A stretch of 64,000 nt of DNA from Caulobacter sp. 17J80-11 (GCF_014349105.1 NZ_JACSJI010000017.1:1-64000), one strand, 5' to 3'; positions 26,037 to 35,445 are shown, counted from the first letter of the stretch. Notes: a model not told the origin generated them from the letters alone. Translations and numbers: made by a program.

Positions 26037-26627
26037 TCAGAACCCCGGGTCCGGCGGCTCCGGCGCGCCGTCTTCGCCGTCCTTCTGCATGTGCTTCATC
26101 ATGAAGGGCACCTGCGTCAGGGAGAACACGATCGCCAGCGGCAGCAGGATCATGCGGAAGGTCACCCAGGTGGCGTCCGGCTGGGTGCGCCACACCGCCT
26201 CGTTCACCGCCGCGACCGCGAGGAAGTAGAGGCCGTAGCGCAGCATCAGCACCCGCCAGGCCGGGTCGGGCAGGCGCACGCTCTCGCCGAACAACGCCTT
26301 GATCGGGTTCTTCTTCAGCACGAAGCCGCCCAGCATCACCGCCGCCAGGGCGCCGTTGACCACGGTCAGCTTGATCTTCACGAAGCTCTCGTCGTGGAAG
26401 ATCAGGGTCAGGCCGCCGAAGAGCAGCGCCGCCAGGCCGGCGAACAGCGGCAGCGGGGCCACCCGCTTCTCGACCAGCCAGCCCACGGCCAACGCCAGGG
26501 CGGAAGCCGCCACCAGCACCTCGGTGGCCAGGATGAAGTTCTTGGTCGGATAGAAGGTGAGGGCGAAGGCGATCGGCGCGCCGTAGTCGACGGCGGCCCT
26601 GACCCAATGGGCTTTCTTGGCGTCCAC
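26037..26627 (-). CDS. yciB: YciB/IspZ inner membrane septation protein
   Basis: A 196-residue polytopic inner membrane protein of the YciB (IspZ) family, with five or six membrane segments and the motifs DYGAPIAFALTFYPTKNF, FHDESFVKIKLTVVNG and WVTFRMILLPLA. It contributes to envelope integrity and septation in other bacteria. It follows ftsY by 10 bases, as in many alphaproteobacteria. The acidic C-terminal tail (KDGEDGAPEPPDPGF) is short and disordered. Confidence 0.93.
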   Translation of the reverse strand: MDAKKAHWVRAAVDYGAPIAFALTFYPTKNFILATEVLVAASALALAVGWLVEKRVAPLPLFAGLAALLFGGLTLIFHDESFVKIKLTVVNGALAAVMLGGFVLKKNPIKALFGESVRLPDPAWRVLMLRYGLYFLAVAAVNEAVWRTQPDATWVTFRMILLPLAIVFSLTQVPFMMKHMQKDGEDGAPEPPDPGF

Positions 26628-26637
26628 GCTTCTCTCC

Positions 26638-27582
26638 TCAGCCCGCGTCCAGGCCGACCAGCGAGCGCGAGAAGGCGCGCGCGTCGAACGGCTGCAGGTC
26701 GTCGATTCCCTCGCCCACGCCGATCAGCTTGATCGGAGCGTCGGACGCCTGGGCCACCGGCACCAGCACGCCGCCCCGGGCAGTGCCGTCCAATTTTGTC
26801 ATCACGATGCCGGACACGTAGGCCGTCCGGCCGAAAATTTGCTCCTGGGCCAGGGCGTTGCGGCCCACGGTCGCGTCCAGCACCAGCAGGGTCTCATGCG
26901 GGGCGTCCGCATCGACCTTCTTCAGCACGCGCACGACCTTGAGCAGCTCGTCCATCAGGGCCTGCTTGTTCTGCAGGCGCCCGGCGGTGTCGATCAGCAC
27001 CACGTCGTAGCCCTCGGCCTTGGCCTTCTCCAGCGCGTCGAAGGCGAGGCCCGCGGCGTCGGCCCCGGTGCCGCGCGCTTCGAAGCCGGCCCCGGCCCGC
27101 TCGGCCCAGACCTTCAGCTGCTCGACCGCGGCGGCGCGGAAGGTGTCGCCGGCCACCACCATCACCTTGGCGCCCTTGCGGGTCAGGTCGGCGGCGATCT
27201 TGCCCAGCGTGGTGGTCTTGCCCGAGCCGTTCACGCCGACGAACAGCACGACGTAGGGCTTAGGCCCCGACAGCGGGTCGAAGCTGGCCTGGCGGGGCAG
27301 CAGCTCGGCGGCGACGGCCTCGGCCAGCGCCTCCTTCACCTCCTGCTCGTCCGAGACCTTGCCGAAGCGCAGCGCCTTGAACCGCTCGGTGATGCGCGCG
27401 GCGGCGTCCGGCCCCAGGTCGGATTCGATCAGGTGCTCTTCGAGCTGGTCCAGGGCCTCCTGGTCCAGCGGCTTCTTCACGAAGGTGGAGACGACCTGCT
27501 CGGTCATCTGCTTGGAGGAGCGCGAGAGCCCCTCGGTCAGGCGCTGGAACCAGCCCTTTTTCGGCGCGGCGGCGTCGGTCAT
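26638..27582 (-). CDS. ftsY: Signal recognition particle receptor FtsY
   Basis: A 314-residue SRP receptor GTPase. The N-domain (LSRSSKQMTEQVV) is followed by the G-domain: GVNGSGKTTTLGKIA (P-loop), DTFRAAAVEQL, DTAGRLQNK and TKLDGTARGG. The acidic A-domain found in E. coli FtsY is missing, as is normal in this group. It docks ribosomes at the membrane for co-translational insertion. Between yciB and mtaB in the same direction. Confidence 0.97.
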   Translation of the reverse strand: MTDAAAPKKGWFQRLTEGLSRSSKQMTEQVVSTFVKKPLDQEALDQLEEHLIESDLGPDAAARITERFKALRFGKVSDEQEVKEALAEAVAAELLPRQASFDPLSGPKPYVVLFVGVNGSGKTTTLGKIAADLTRKGAKVMVVAGDTFRAAAVEQLKVWAERAGAGFEARGTGADAAGLAFDALEKAKAEGYDVVLIDTAGRLQNKQALMDELLKVVRVLKKVDADAPHETLLVLDATVGRNALAQEQIFGRTAYVSGIVMTKLDGTARGGVLVPVAQASDAPIKLIGVGEGIDDLQPFDARAFSRSLVGLDAG

Positions 27583-27616
27583 GCGGCTCGTGTAGCGGTT
27601 TGCGCGATCAGCGTCA

Positions 27617-28897
27617 TCAGAGGCTTGCGAACGCCCGCTTGCCGTCGTGGCCGCTCACCCGCATGGGCACGATCGATCCGGCCTCGGCGGGACCCTCGAA
27701 GGCCACCTCGGTGAAGTCGGCGGCGCGGGCCAGGCCCTCGCGCTCGACCAGGCCGGACACGGTGCGGCCGACCTGCCGGTCCAGGTGGCGGACCAGCGCC
27801 TCGCCCCCCTTGGCGCGCAGGCGCTCGGCCCGGGCCTTGATCAGCGGACGCTCCAGCTGGGGCATGCGCGCGGCGGGCGTGCCGGGGCGCGGGCTGAACG
27901 GGAAGACGTGCAGGAAGGCCAGGTCGCAGTCGTCGACCAGGGCCAGGGTGTTGTCGAAGGCCGCGTCGCTCTCGGTCGGGAAGCCGGCGATCAGGTCGGC
28001 CCCGAAGGCGACGTCGGGGCGCACGGCTCGGACCTGCTCGACCAGACGGATGGCGTCGGCGCGCAGGTGGCGGCGCTTCATGCGCTTGAGCATCAGGTCG
28101 TCGCCGTGCTGCAGCGACAGGTGCAGGTAGGGCGCCAGCCGCTCCTCCTCGGCCAGGCAGCGCATCAGGTCCGCGTCGATCTCGGCCGCGTCGATCGACG
28201 ACAGGCGAAGCCGCGGCAGCTCGGGCACGAGCTTGAGGATGCGGGCGACCAGCTGCCCCAGGGTCGGCGTGCCGGGCAGGTCGGCGCCCCAGGAGGTCAG
28301 GTCGACCCCGGTCAGCACCACCTCGTTGACGCCCGAGGCGGCCAGACGGCGGATCTGCTCGACCACCTCGCCGGCCGCGCCGGAGCGCGAATTGCCCCGG
28401 CCGTAGGGGATGACGCAGAAGGTGCAGCGGTGGTCGCAGCCGTTCTGGATCTCGACATAGGCGCGGGCCCGGTCCTTCAGGCCGTCGATCAGGTGGCCGG
28501 CGGTCTCGCGCACGCTCATCACGTCGTTGACCCGCACGCGCGGGCCGTCGTCGGCCAGCGCATAGGCCCCGGCCTTGGTCTTGTCGCCGTTGCCCAGAAC
28601 GAGGTCGACCTCGGGCATGGCCGCGAAGGCGGCCGGGTCGATCTGGGCGGCGCAGCCCGTGACGATCAGCCTGGCGTCCGGGCGCTCGCGGCGCGCCTTG
28701 CGGATGGCCTGGCGGGCCTGGCGCACCGCCTCGCCGGTGACGGCGCAGGTGTTGAACACCACCGCGTTGGTCAGGCCGTCCTCGGCCGCGCGCGCCCGCA
28801 TCACCTCGCTCTCGTAGGCGTTCAGGCGGCAGCCGAAGGTGACGACGGCGACGTCGTCGGCTTCGGTTTCGGCGGCGGGTTCAGGGACGGCGGTCAT
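27617..28897 (-). CDS. mtaB: tRNA ms2t6A methylthiotransferase MtaB
   Basis: A 426-residue radical-SAM methylthiotransferase. The N-terminal UPF0004 domain has its three Cys (VTFGCRLNAYE, FNTCAVT, TGCAAQ), and the radical-SAM cluster is CDHRCTFCVIPYGRG. GCRLN marks MtaB rather than MiaB. It thiolates t6A37 in tRNAs that read ANN codons. The frame is open 17 codons further upstream, but that part contains a hairpin, so the ATG at 28897 is chosen. Follows the usual dapF-mtaB-ftsY order. Confidence 0.94.
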   Translation of the reverse strand: MTAVPEPAAETEADDVAVVTFGCRLNAYESEVMRARAAEDGLTNAVVFNTCAVTGEAVRQARQAIRKARRERPDARLIVTGCAAQIDPAAFAAMPEVDLVLGNGDKTKAGAYALADDGPRVRVNDVMSVRETAGHLIDGLKDRARAYVEIQNGCDHRCTFCVIPYGRGNSRSGAAGEVVEQIRRLAASGVNEVVLTGVDLTSWGADLPGTPTLGQLVARILKLVPELPRLRLSSIDAAEIDADLMRCLAEEERLAPYLHLSLQHGDDLMLKRMKRRHLRADAIRLVEQVRAVRPDVAFGADLIAGFPTESDAAFDNTLALVDDCDLAFLHVFPFSPRPGTPAARMPQLERPLIKARAERLRAKGGEALVRHLDRQVGRTVSGLVEREGLARAADFTEVAFEGPAEAGSIVPMRVSGHDGKRAFASL

Positions 28898-28910
28898 GCT
28901 CACGCGAACG

Positions 28911-28936
28911 AAAAGGGGCGGCCGTCCGGGCCGCCC
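28911..28936 (-). terminator. Hairpin with T run just upstream of mtaB
   Basis: GGGCGGCC (28916-28923) and GGCCGCCC (28929-28936) with a 5-base loop; on the minus strand it is followed by CTTTTCG. It ends only 13 bases before the mtaB start codon, so it either ends transcripts from the upstream peptidase gene or acts inside the mtaB leader. Confidence 0.6.
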
Positions 28937-29021
28937 TCTCCGCGTCATATAGCAGGCCGAAGGCCAAATCGCGACCTCGGGTGGCTGGGCAGGACGTCCC
29001 AGGCCCCTTTCAGCCGTCCGC

Positions 29022-29043
29022 CCCGGCGAAAGCTTTCGCCGGG
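29022..29043. repeat. Perfect 22-bp palindrome
   Basis: CCCGGCGAAAG (29022-29032) is followed directly by its complement to 29043, between the peptidase stop and mtaB. It can form a hairpin on either strand and resembles one arm of the CCCGG-type repeats seen at 25.9 kb. Confidence 0.7.
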
Positions 29044-29062
29044 ATAGACGGAGTGGGGAGCC

Positions 29063-31129
29063 TTACTGGCCGGCGGCCTTCCCCTGCGCCTTCGCCCGAT
29101 ACCGGTCGAACCAGGCCAGGATGGCGCTGGCCTTGGCGGCCGACTGCGAGGGGCGGGCGGCGATGCCGCCGTGGCCGGCGCCGGGCACCTTGACCAGGGC
29201 GGTGGGCACGTGGCGCAGCTGAAGGGCCTGGTAGTACTGCTCGGCCTCGCTGACCGGGGTGCGGTAATCCTCGGCCCCGACCACCACCAGGGTCGGCGTC
29301 TTCACGTTGCCGACCAGCGACAGGGGCGAGCGGGCCCAGTAGCCCTGCGGGTCCTCCCAGGGCAGCTTCCCGAACCAGTACTTGGCGAAATAGGTGTAGC
29401 TGTCGGCCGTCAGGGTCATGCTGGACCAGTTGATCACCGGCTTCTGGGTGGCGGCGGCCGCGAAGCGGTCGGTCTTGCCGACGATCCAGGCGGTCAGCAC
29501 GCCGCCGCCGGAGCCGCCGGTGACGAACAGCTCGTCCGGGTTCACCGAGCCGGTGGCGATGGCCGCGTCGACCGCGCTCATCAGGTCGTCATAGTCGTGA
29601 CCCGGATAGGCGTGGTGGATCAGGTTGGCGAACTCCTCGCCGTACGAGGTCGACCCGCGCGGGTTGGTGTAGAGCACCACGTAGCCGGCCGCCGCGTACA
29701 GCTGCATGTCGGTGGCGAAGGACGGCCCGTAGCTCTGGAACGGCCCGCCGTGGATCTCCAGGATCAGCGGGTACTTCTTGGCCGGATCGAAGTTCGGCGG
29801 CAGCACCAGCCAGGAGTCGACCGGCTTGCCGTCGAAGGACGAGGCGACCTTCAGCGGCCGCACTTCGCCCAGGGTCTTGTCGGCGAACAGGTTCTCGTTG
29901 AGCTGGGTCAGACGCCGGGCTTTGCCGGCCTTCATCAAAGAGATGTCGGACGGGCGGTAGGCGGAGCCGCTGGTGAAGGCGATCGCGCCGTCGTTCGCCA
30001 CGCTGAACTCGCCGCCGCTGTAGGGCCGGTCCAGGCCGCCGCCGGCCAGGCCTTCGGCCACGGTCTGGATGCGGCCGTCCAGCGACACGCGCGCCACCTT
30101 GGCGGCGCCGTGATCGACGTACTGGACGTAGATGCTCTTGCCGTCGGCCGCCCACTGCGGGCTGCCGACCGAGCGGTCCAGGGAGCCGGTCAGGACGCGC
30201 GGGTTCTTGCCGTCGCGGTCCATCACGTAGAGGCGGGTGTTCTGGTAGCCGAGGTACCGGTCGTCGAACCCGACATAGGCGACCAGGCGGCCGTCCGGCG
30301 ACACGGTCGGATCGTTGTCCGGACCGGCGCGGCTGGTGAGCGCGGTCACCGAGCCGTCGGCCACCGACACCTGGTAGACCTCGGTGTTGACCGGCTCGCG
30401 TTCCCAGCCCTCCGCGCGGTTGCCGCTGAGCAGCAGGAACTTTCCGTCCGGGGTCCAGGACACCTGGGCCCCGTCGTCATAGGCGCCGAAGGTCACCTGG
30501 CGCGCCGCGCCGCCGTCGGCCGAGATCAGGTAGATGTGGGTGTAGCCCGGCTTCAGATAGCCGGCCCCGTCGGCGCGGTAGCTGACCTGGTCGATGACCT
30601 GCAGCGGGGCGGCCCAGTTGGCGCCTTCCGGCTTGGCCGGCGCCGAGCCCAGCTTGGCGCCTTCGGACGGCTCGAACAGGGTGTAGGCGATGGTCTTGCC
30701 GTCCGGCGACCAGGTGATCTGGCCCGGGCTGTCCGGCAGGCCGGTCAGGCGCGCGGTCGAGCCGTCGGCCATCCAGCGTACGAACAGCTGCGGCGCGCCG
30801 CCCTCGGCCGAGGAGACGTAGGCCAGGCGCTTGCCGTCCGGCGACCAGCGGGGCGAGGCGTGCGAGCCGGCCCCGGCCACCAGCGGGGTCTGGGCGCCGG
30901 TGTCCGCGTCGACCAGCCAGATGGCGCGGCGCGCCCGGTCGGTCATCACGTCGTTGGCGGTGCGCACATAGGCCACGAGACGGCCGTTCGGGCTGATCTG
31001 GGGGTCGGAAGCCCACTCCAGCGAGAACAGGTCGCGGCCCTCGAACTTGCGCGACGGACCGTCGGCCGGCGCCGCGGACGCCGCGCCGGCGAGCGCCAGC
31101 AGACTGGCGGCGATCATCAGACAACGCAT
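29063..31129 (-). CDS. Exported S9 family peptidase (acylaminoacyl-peptidase-like)
   Basis: A 688-residue protein with a signal peptide, a TolB/WD-like seven-bladed propeller (repeats such as ISPNGRLVAYVR, WSPDGKRLAYVS, VSPDGRLVAYVG), and a C-terminal prolyl-oligopeptidase hydrolase domain with Ser540 in GGSGGG and a late GAGHGG His. Such enzymes cut short peptides, here probably in the periplasm. It lies between dapF and mtaB, an insertion into a usually conserved order. Confidence 0.93.
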   Translation of the reverse strand: MRCLMIAASLLALAGAASAAPADGPSRKFEGRDLFSLEWASDPQISPNGRLVAYVRTANDVMTDRARRAIWLVDADTGAQTPLVAGAGSHASPRWSPDGKRLAYVSSAEGGAPQLFVRWMADGSTARLTGLPDSPGQITWSPDGKTIAYTLFEPSEGAKLGSAPAKPEGANWAAPLQVIDQVSYRADGAGYLKPGYTHIYLISADGGAARQVTFGAYDDGAQVSWTPDGKFLLLSGNRAEGWEREPVNTEVYQVSVADGSVTALTSRAGPDNDPTVSPDGRLVAYVGFDDRYLGYQNTRLYVMDRDGKNPRVLTGSLDRSVGSPQWAADGKSIYVQYVDHGAAKVARVSLDGRIQTVAEGLAGGGLDRPYSGGEFSVANDGAIAFTSGSAYRPSDISLMKAGKARRLTQLNENLFADKTLGEVRPLKVASSFDGKPVDSWLVLPPNFDPAKKYPLILEIHGGPFQSYGPSFATDMQLYAAAGYVVLYTNPRGSTSYGEEFANLIHHAYPGHDYDDLMSAVDAAIATGSVNPDELFVTGGSGGGVLTAWIVGKTDRFAAAATQKPVINWSSMTLTADSYTYFAKYWFGKLPWEDPQGYWARSPLSLVGNVKTPTLVVVGAEDYRTPVSEAEQYYQALQLRHVPTALVKVPGAGHGGIAARPSQSAAKASAILAWFDRYRAKAQGKAAGQ

Positions 31130-31223
31130 CGAATTCCCCCTTCCAGCGGGGACGTCATTCGGTGCGCCCCCAACATTCGTCGAGGACCCTAGATCAAGCC
31201 GGGCGGTTAAGGAAAGCGCCCGT

Positions 31224-32054
31224 TCAGGCCAGCGTTCCGGTCCCTTCGAGCGCCACCGGTCCGGTCATGATCACCCGATTGTCGGTCTCGCGCCATTCGA
31301 CCTCGAGCTCGCCGCCGTCCAGCTCCATCGTAGCCTTGCGGTCGACCAGGCCGCGCCGGTGCGAGGCGACGAGCGCCGCGCAGGCGCCGGTGCCGCAGGC
31401 CTGGGTCAGGCCGGCGCCGCGCTCCCACACCTTCAGGCGGATGCGATCGCGGCCCTTGGCCTGGGCGAAGCCGACGTTGACGCCTTCGGGGAACAGCGGG
31501 TGGTGCTCGATCAGCGAGCCCGCCTCGCGCACCGGCGCGGTCTCGGCGTCGGCGACGAAGAACACCACGTGCGGGTTGCCCATGCTGACGGCGCCGGGCG
31601 TATGCAGGTGCGGATTGTCGATCGGCCCGACCTGCAGCTCGATGTTGCGGGTGTCCATCTCCTCGGCGAGGGGCACCTCGTCCCAGCGCAGCCGCGGCTC
31701 GCCCATGTCGACGGCGACGCGCTTGTCGCCGGCGCGGGTCGCGCGGGTCAGGCCGCCCAGGGTGTCGATCGAAGCCTCGTCCCGGCCTGACGCCTCCATC
31801 AGGAGCCAGCCGACGCAGCGCAGGGCGTTGCCGCAGGTCTCGACCAGCGAGCCGTCGGCGTTCCACACCCGCATGAAGGCGTCGGCGCGGTCGGACTTCT
31901 CGATGGCGATCAGCTGGTCGAAGCCTGGGCCGCCGCGCGCGCGGTCGGCCCAGGCGCGCACCTGCTCGGGCGTCGGCTGGAAGGCGGCGTCACGGGCTTC
32001 GACCACCACGAAGGCGTTGCCGAGCCCGTTCATCTTCAGGAATGGACGGCTCAT
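31224..32054 (-). CDS. dapF: Diaminopimelate epimerase
   Basis: A 276-residue DapF, which converts LL- to meso-diaminopimelate for lysine and peptidoglycan. The two catalytic Cys are in ETCGNALRC (Cys74) and QACGTGACAAL. The start of the family is KMNGLGN; the ATG at 32054 is preferred to a GTG three codons upstream. Marks the head of the dapF-mtaB-ftsY-yciB block. Confidence 0.96.
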   Translation of the reverse strand: MSRPFLKMNGLGNAFVVVEARDAAFQPTPEQVRAWADRARGGPGFDQLIAIEKSDRADAFMRVWNADGSLVETCGNALRCVGWLLMEASGRDEASIDTLGGLTRATRAGDKRVAVDMGEPRLRWDEVPLAEEMDTRNIELQVGPIDNPHLHTPGAVSMGNPHVVFFVADAETAPVREAGSLIEHHPLFPEGVNVGFAQAKGRDRIRLKVWERGAGLTQACGTGACAALVASHRRGLVDRKATMELDGGELEVEWRETDNRVIMTGPVALEGTGTLA

Positions 32055-32122
32055 CGGGCGCACATATAGGACAGGACAGACGCTTTGATGAGCCGCCGCG
32101 CTTGCGCGCGCGTTAATTCGCC

Positions 32123-32923
32123 ATGGACTCGACGACGCCCGGCCGACGAGAGCGGACTCTCTTCAGGCGCCTGCAGCTGACCCTGCACGCCCTCTATCAC
32201 GGCGGCTCGCAGACGTCCGTGCGCTTCCGCTACGGCGTGCTGGTGGTCGATCTGGCGCTGATCGCATTCTTCATCGCCGCGCCGCTGCTGCGCGGGCGAC
32301 CCGGCTTCCTGATCGTCGACTACGCCCTGGCGCTCGTGCTGGGGCTCGACATTGCGGCGCGAGCGATCGCCTGGTGCGACTTCCGGCAGTGGATTCGACG
32401 CCCGATCGTCTGGCTCGACCTGTTCGTGCTCGCCACCCTGCTCTTCCCGCAGACCCTGTTCAACTTCGGGTTCTTGCGGGTGCTGCGGCTCTGGACCCTG
32501 ATCAACAGCGACTTCTTCTGGCGCACGATCGGCCGGCGCTACGACGACACCCGCGTGGAGGACACGACCCGGGCCATCGCCGCCCTGGTCACCTTCGTCT
32601 TCGTGGTGACCGGCTTCGTCTACACCAGCTTCGCCATGCGCTACGAAGGCATCTCCGGCTACGTGGACGCGCTCTATTTCACCGTCACCTCGCTGACCAC
32701 CACGGGCTACGGCGACGTGACCCTGCCGGGCGTGTGGGGACGGATCCTCTCGATCGTCACCATGCTGGTCGGGGTCACCCTGTTCCTGCGGCTGGCCCAG
32801 GCCCTGTTCCGGCCGCCCAAGGTCCGCTTCCCCTGCCCGACCTGCGGCCTGATGCGGCACGATCCGGACGCGGTCTACTGCAAGGCCTGCGGCACCTTGC
32901 TGAACATTCCGAACGAGGACTGA
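32123..32923 (+). CDS. Ion channel (K+ type) with C-terminal zinc ribbon
   Basis: A 266-residue membrane protein. Four hydrophobic segments lie in residues 30-130, then the pore unit: selectivity filter TTTGYGD at 192-198 between two membrane helices. TTTGYGD is diagnostic for K+ channels. The S4-like segment (FLRVLRLWTLIN) has only a few basic residues. The C-terminus has a CPTC...CKAC zinc ribbon, unusual for such channels. Divergent from dapF with a short gap. Confidence 0.88.
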   Translation: MDSTTPGRRERTLFRRLQLTLHALYHGGSQTSVRFRYGVLVVDLALIAFFIAAPLLRGRPGFLIVDYALALVLGLDIAARAIAWCDFRQWIRRPIVWLDLFVLATLLFPQTLFNFGFLRVLRLWTLINSDFFWRTIGRRYDDTRVEDTTRAIAALVTFVFVVTGFVYTSFAMRYEGISGYVDALYFTVTSLTTTGYGDVTLPGVWGRILSIVTMLVGVTLFLRLAQALFRPPKVRFPCPTCGLMRHDPDAVYCKACGTLLNIPNED

Positions 32924-33017
32924 CGATGAGCGTGCGACCGGGCGGATTTGCGGAACGCGGGTCGACGCCTATGCTGCATCCCCAACAGACTGAACCACAG
33001 TCGGGGGAAACGACCTT

Positions 33018-35108
33018 ATGCGCCGCCTTCTCTGCGCCCTCGCGCTCGCCGTGAGCACGCCCATGACCGCCATGGCCCAAGCCGTCCAGACCGACGATCC
33101 CTATCTCTGGCTCGAGGACATCGAGGGGGCGAAGTCGCTCGCCTGGGTGAAGGAGCACAACGACCGCTCGCTCGGCGTGCTGCAGGCCGACCCGCGCTAC
33201 GCCGAGCTGCACGACAAGGCCCTGGCCATCGTCAACGCCACCGACCGCATCCCGGTCCCGGGCTTCAACCGCGACGGCACGGTCGACAACTTCTGGCAGG
33301 ACAAGACCAACGTGCGCGGCCTGTGGCGGCGGACCTCGCTGGACAGCTACCGCACGCCCGCGCCGCAGTGGGAGACGGTGCTGGACTTCGACGCCCTGGC
33401 GAAGGCCGAGAACGCCAACTGGGTCTACAAGGGCGCGACCTGCCTGTCGCCGGAAGAGCGCTACTGCCTGGTGTCGCTGTCGAACGGCGGCAAGGACGCG
33501 GTGACCATCCGCGAATACGACTCGGTCCAGAAGCGCTTCGTCGAGAACGGCTTCGTCCTGCCGGAATCCAAGGGCGGGGTGACCTGGATCGACCACGACA
33601 CCCTGCTGGTCGCCCGCGACTTCGGTCCGGGCACCATGACCAAGTCGGGCTATCCGTTCGTGCTGAAGCGGCTGAAGCGGGGCCAGAGCCTCGACCAGGC
33701 CCAGGAGATCTTCCGCGGCACGGCCGACGACGTCTCGGTCGACAGCTACACCCTGCGCGACGCCGACGGCGCGCTACAGGCGACCATCGTCGTCCGCGGC
33801 AAGACCTTCTGGGAGTCCGAAAACTTCCTGCTGACCGACAAGGGCCTGGTGAAGCTGCCGCTGCCGGAGAAGTCCTCGGTGCGCGCCCTGGTCGACGGCC
33901 AGCTGGTGTTCACCACCGAGCAGGACTGGAACGGCTTCAAGGTCGGCGACCTTCTGGCCTACGACCTGGCCGCGCTGAAGGCCGACCCGGCCGAGGCGAA
34001 GGCCGAGCTGATCCTGCGCCCCGGCGCGCGCGAGTCGATCGAGGGCGTGTCCAACACCCGCAACAAGCTGATCGTCGCCCTTTATGAGAACGTGAAGGGC
34101 GGAGCCTACGCCTACAGCCACGGCGCGAAGGGCTGGACCCGGACCAAGCTGGACCTGCCGGCCAACTCGACGGTCAGCATCGGCTCGGCCGCCGAGACCA
34201 GCGACCAGGTGTTCTTCACCGTCTCCAACTATCTGAACCCGCAGACCCTGTGGCTGGCCGACGCCGCCTCCGGGAAGCTGGATAAGCTGAAGGCCATGCC
34301 CGACCGCTTCGACGGCACGGGGCACGTGGTCGAGCAGTTCGAGGCCACCTCGGCCGACGGCACCAAGATTCCCTACTTCGTGGTGCGCCCGAAGGGCGCC
34401 AAGCTGGACGGCTCCAACCCGACCGTCCTCTACGGCTACGGCGGATACCAGAACTCCCTCCTGCCCTCGTACTCCGGAACCCTGGGCAAGCTGTGGCTGG
34501 AGCGCGGCGGCACCTACGTGGTGGCCAACACCCGCGGCGGCGGCGAGTTCGGCCCGGCCTGGCATGAGGCGGCGCTGCAGCAGAACCGCCACAAGGCCCA
34601 CGAGGACTTCATCGCGGTGGCGCAGGACCTGATCGCGCGCAAGATCACCTCGCCGCGCCGGCTGGGCATCATGGGCGGCTCGCAGGGCGGCCTGTTCATG
34701 GGCGTGGCCATGACCAAGCATCCGGAGCTGTTCAACGCCGCGGTCATCCAGGTGCCGCTGTTCGACATGATGCGCTTCCACAAGCTGCTGGCCGGCGCCT
34801 CGTGGATGGCCGAGTACGGCAACCCGGACATTCCGGAACAGCGCGCCTGGATCCTGGAGTACTCGCCCTACCAGGCGCTGAAGGCCGGCCAGACGTACCC
34901 CGAGCCCTTCATCGAGACCTCGACCAAGGACGACCGCGTCCACCCGGGCCACGCCCGCAAGGCGGTCGCCAAGCTCGAGGCGCTGGGCTACCCGGTGCTC
35001 TACTACGAGAACACCGACGGCGGTCACGCGGCCGGCGCCAACCTGCTGGAGACCGCCCGCCGGGTGGCGCTGGAGTACACCTACCTGACCCGCAAGCTGA
35101 TGGACTGA
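33018..35108 (+). CDS. Exported prolyl oligopeptidase (S9A)
   Basis: A 696-residue S9A prolyl oligopeptidase with a signal peptide (MRRLLCALALAVSTPMTAMA). It begins with DDPYLWLEDIEG and carries the N-terminal propeller, then a hydrolase domain with GYGGY, NTRGGGEFGPAWHEAA, the nucleophile Ser555 in GGSQGG, and the late His in TDGGHAAG. Length is normal. Cuts proline-containing peptides in the periplasm. GGGGGAAA precedes the start. Confidence 0.94.
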   Translation: MRRLLCALALAVSTPMTAMAQAVQTDDPYLWLEDIEGAKSLAWVKEHNDRSLGVLQADPRYAELHDKALAIVNATDRIPVPGFNRDGTVDNFWQDKTNVRGLWRRTSLDSYRTPAPQWETVLDFDALAKAENANWVYKGATCLSPEERYCLVSLSNGGKDAVTIREYDSVQKRFVENGFVLPESKGGVTWIDHDTLLVARDFGPGTMTKSGYPFVLKRLKRGQSLDQAQEIFRGTADDVSVDSYTLRDADGALQATIVVRGKTFWESENFLLTDKGLVKLPLPEKSSVRALVDGQLVFTTEQDWNGFKVGDLLAYDLAALKADPAEAKAELILRPGARESIEGVSNTRNKLIVALYENVKGGAYAYSHGAKGWTRTKLDLPANSTVSIGSAAETSDQVFFTVSNYLNPQTLWLADAASGKLDKLKAMPDRFDGTGHVVEQFEATSADGTKIPYFVVRPKGAKLDGSNPTVLYGYGGYQNSLLPSYSGTLGKLWLERGGTYVVANTRGGGEFGPAWHEAALQQNRHKAHEDFIAVAQDLIARKITSPRRLGIMGGSQGGLFMGVAMTKHPELFNAAVIQVPLFDMMRFHKLLAGASWMAEYGNPDIPEQRAWILEYSPYQALKAGQTYPEPFIETSTKDDRVHPGHARKAVAKLEALGYPVLYYENTDGGHAAGANLLETARRVALEYTYLTRKLMD

Positions 35109-35119
35109 TCGGCACGGCC

Positions 35120-35374
35120 ATGGCGAAAAGCAAGGACGGCCAGACGATCTGGTTCCAGCGTTGGATGCTGATCGGTCTGATGCCTGTCAGCCTGACAGGG
35201 TACCTCCTGGTGATCGTCGGGGTCGGTGCCGCGTTCGGGTTCGCCCGGCTCGGGGACTGGCTGAGCGGCAAGGGGCACGACTTGGCGGGTCTGGCGTATT
35301 TGGCCGCCTTCCTCGTGCCGGCTGCGGTCGTCCTGTTGGGCTATCGCCATTCCGCGCGGCAGACCCCGTACTGA
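35120..35374 (+). CDS. Small two-helix membrane protein
   Basis: An 84-residue protein with two predicted membrane helices (MLIGLMPVSLTGYLLVIVGV and LAYLAAFLVPAAVVLLGY) and short charged ends. No family recognised. It follows the oligopeptidase by 11 bases, so it is probably in the same transcript, and is followed by a terminator hairpin. Confidence 0.65.
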   Translation: MAKSKDGQTIWFQRWMLIGLMPVSLTGYLLVIVGVGAAFGFARLGDWLSGKGHDLAGLAYLAAFLVPAAVVLLGYRHSARQTPY

Positions 35375-35397
35375 CGCGCCAGTTCGCGCGCCCGGCG

Positions 35398-35426
35398 AGG
35401 GCGGCGGAGCGATCCGCCGCCCTTTC
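35398..35426 (+). terminator. Terminator after the 35.1 kb membrane protein gene
   Basis: A perfect 10-bp stem, AGGGCGGCGG (35398-35407) with CCGCCGCCCT (35414-35423), then a short T run. Confidence 0.75.
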
Positions 35427-35445
35427 GCGTTTCAGGCGAATTGGA

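Noticed and set aside
32941-33017. EcfG promoter before the oligopeptidase gene (GGAAC at 32953)
   Set aside because: No CGTT or GTT at 16-18 bases downstream.
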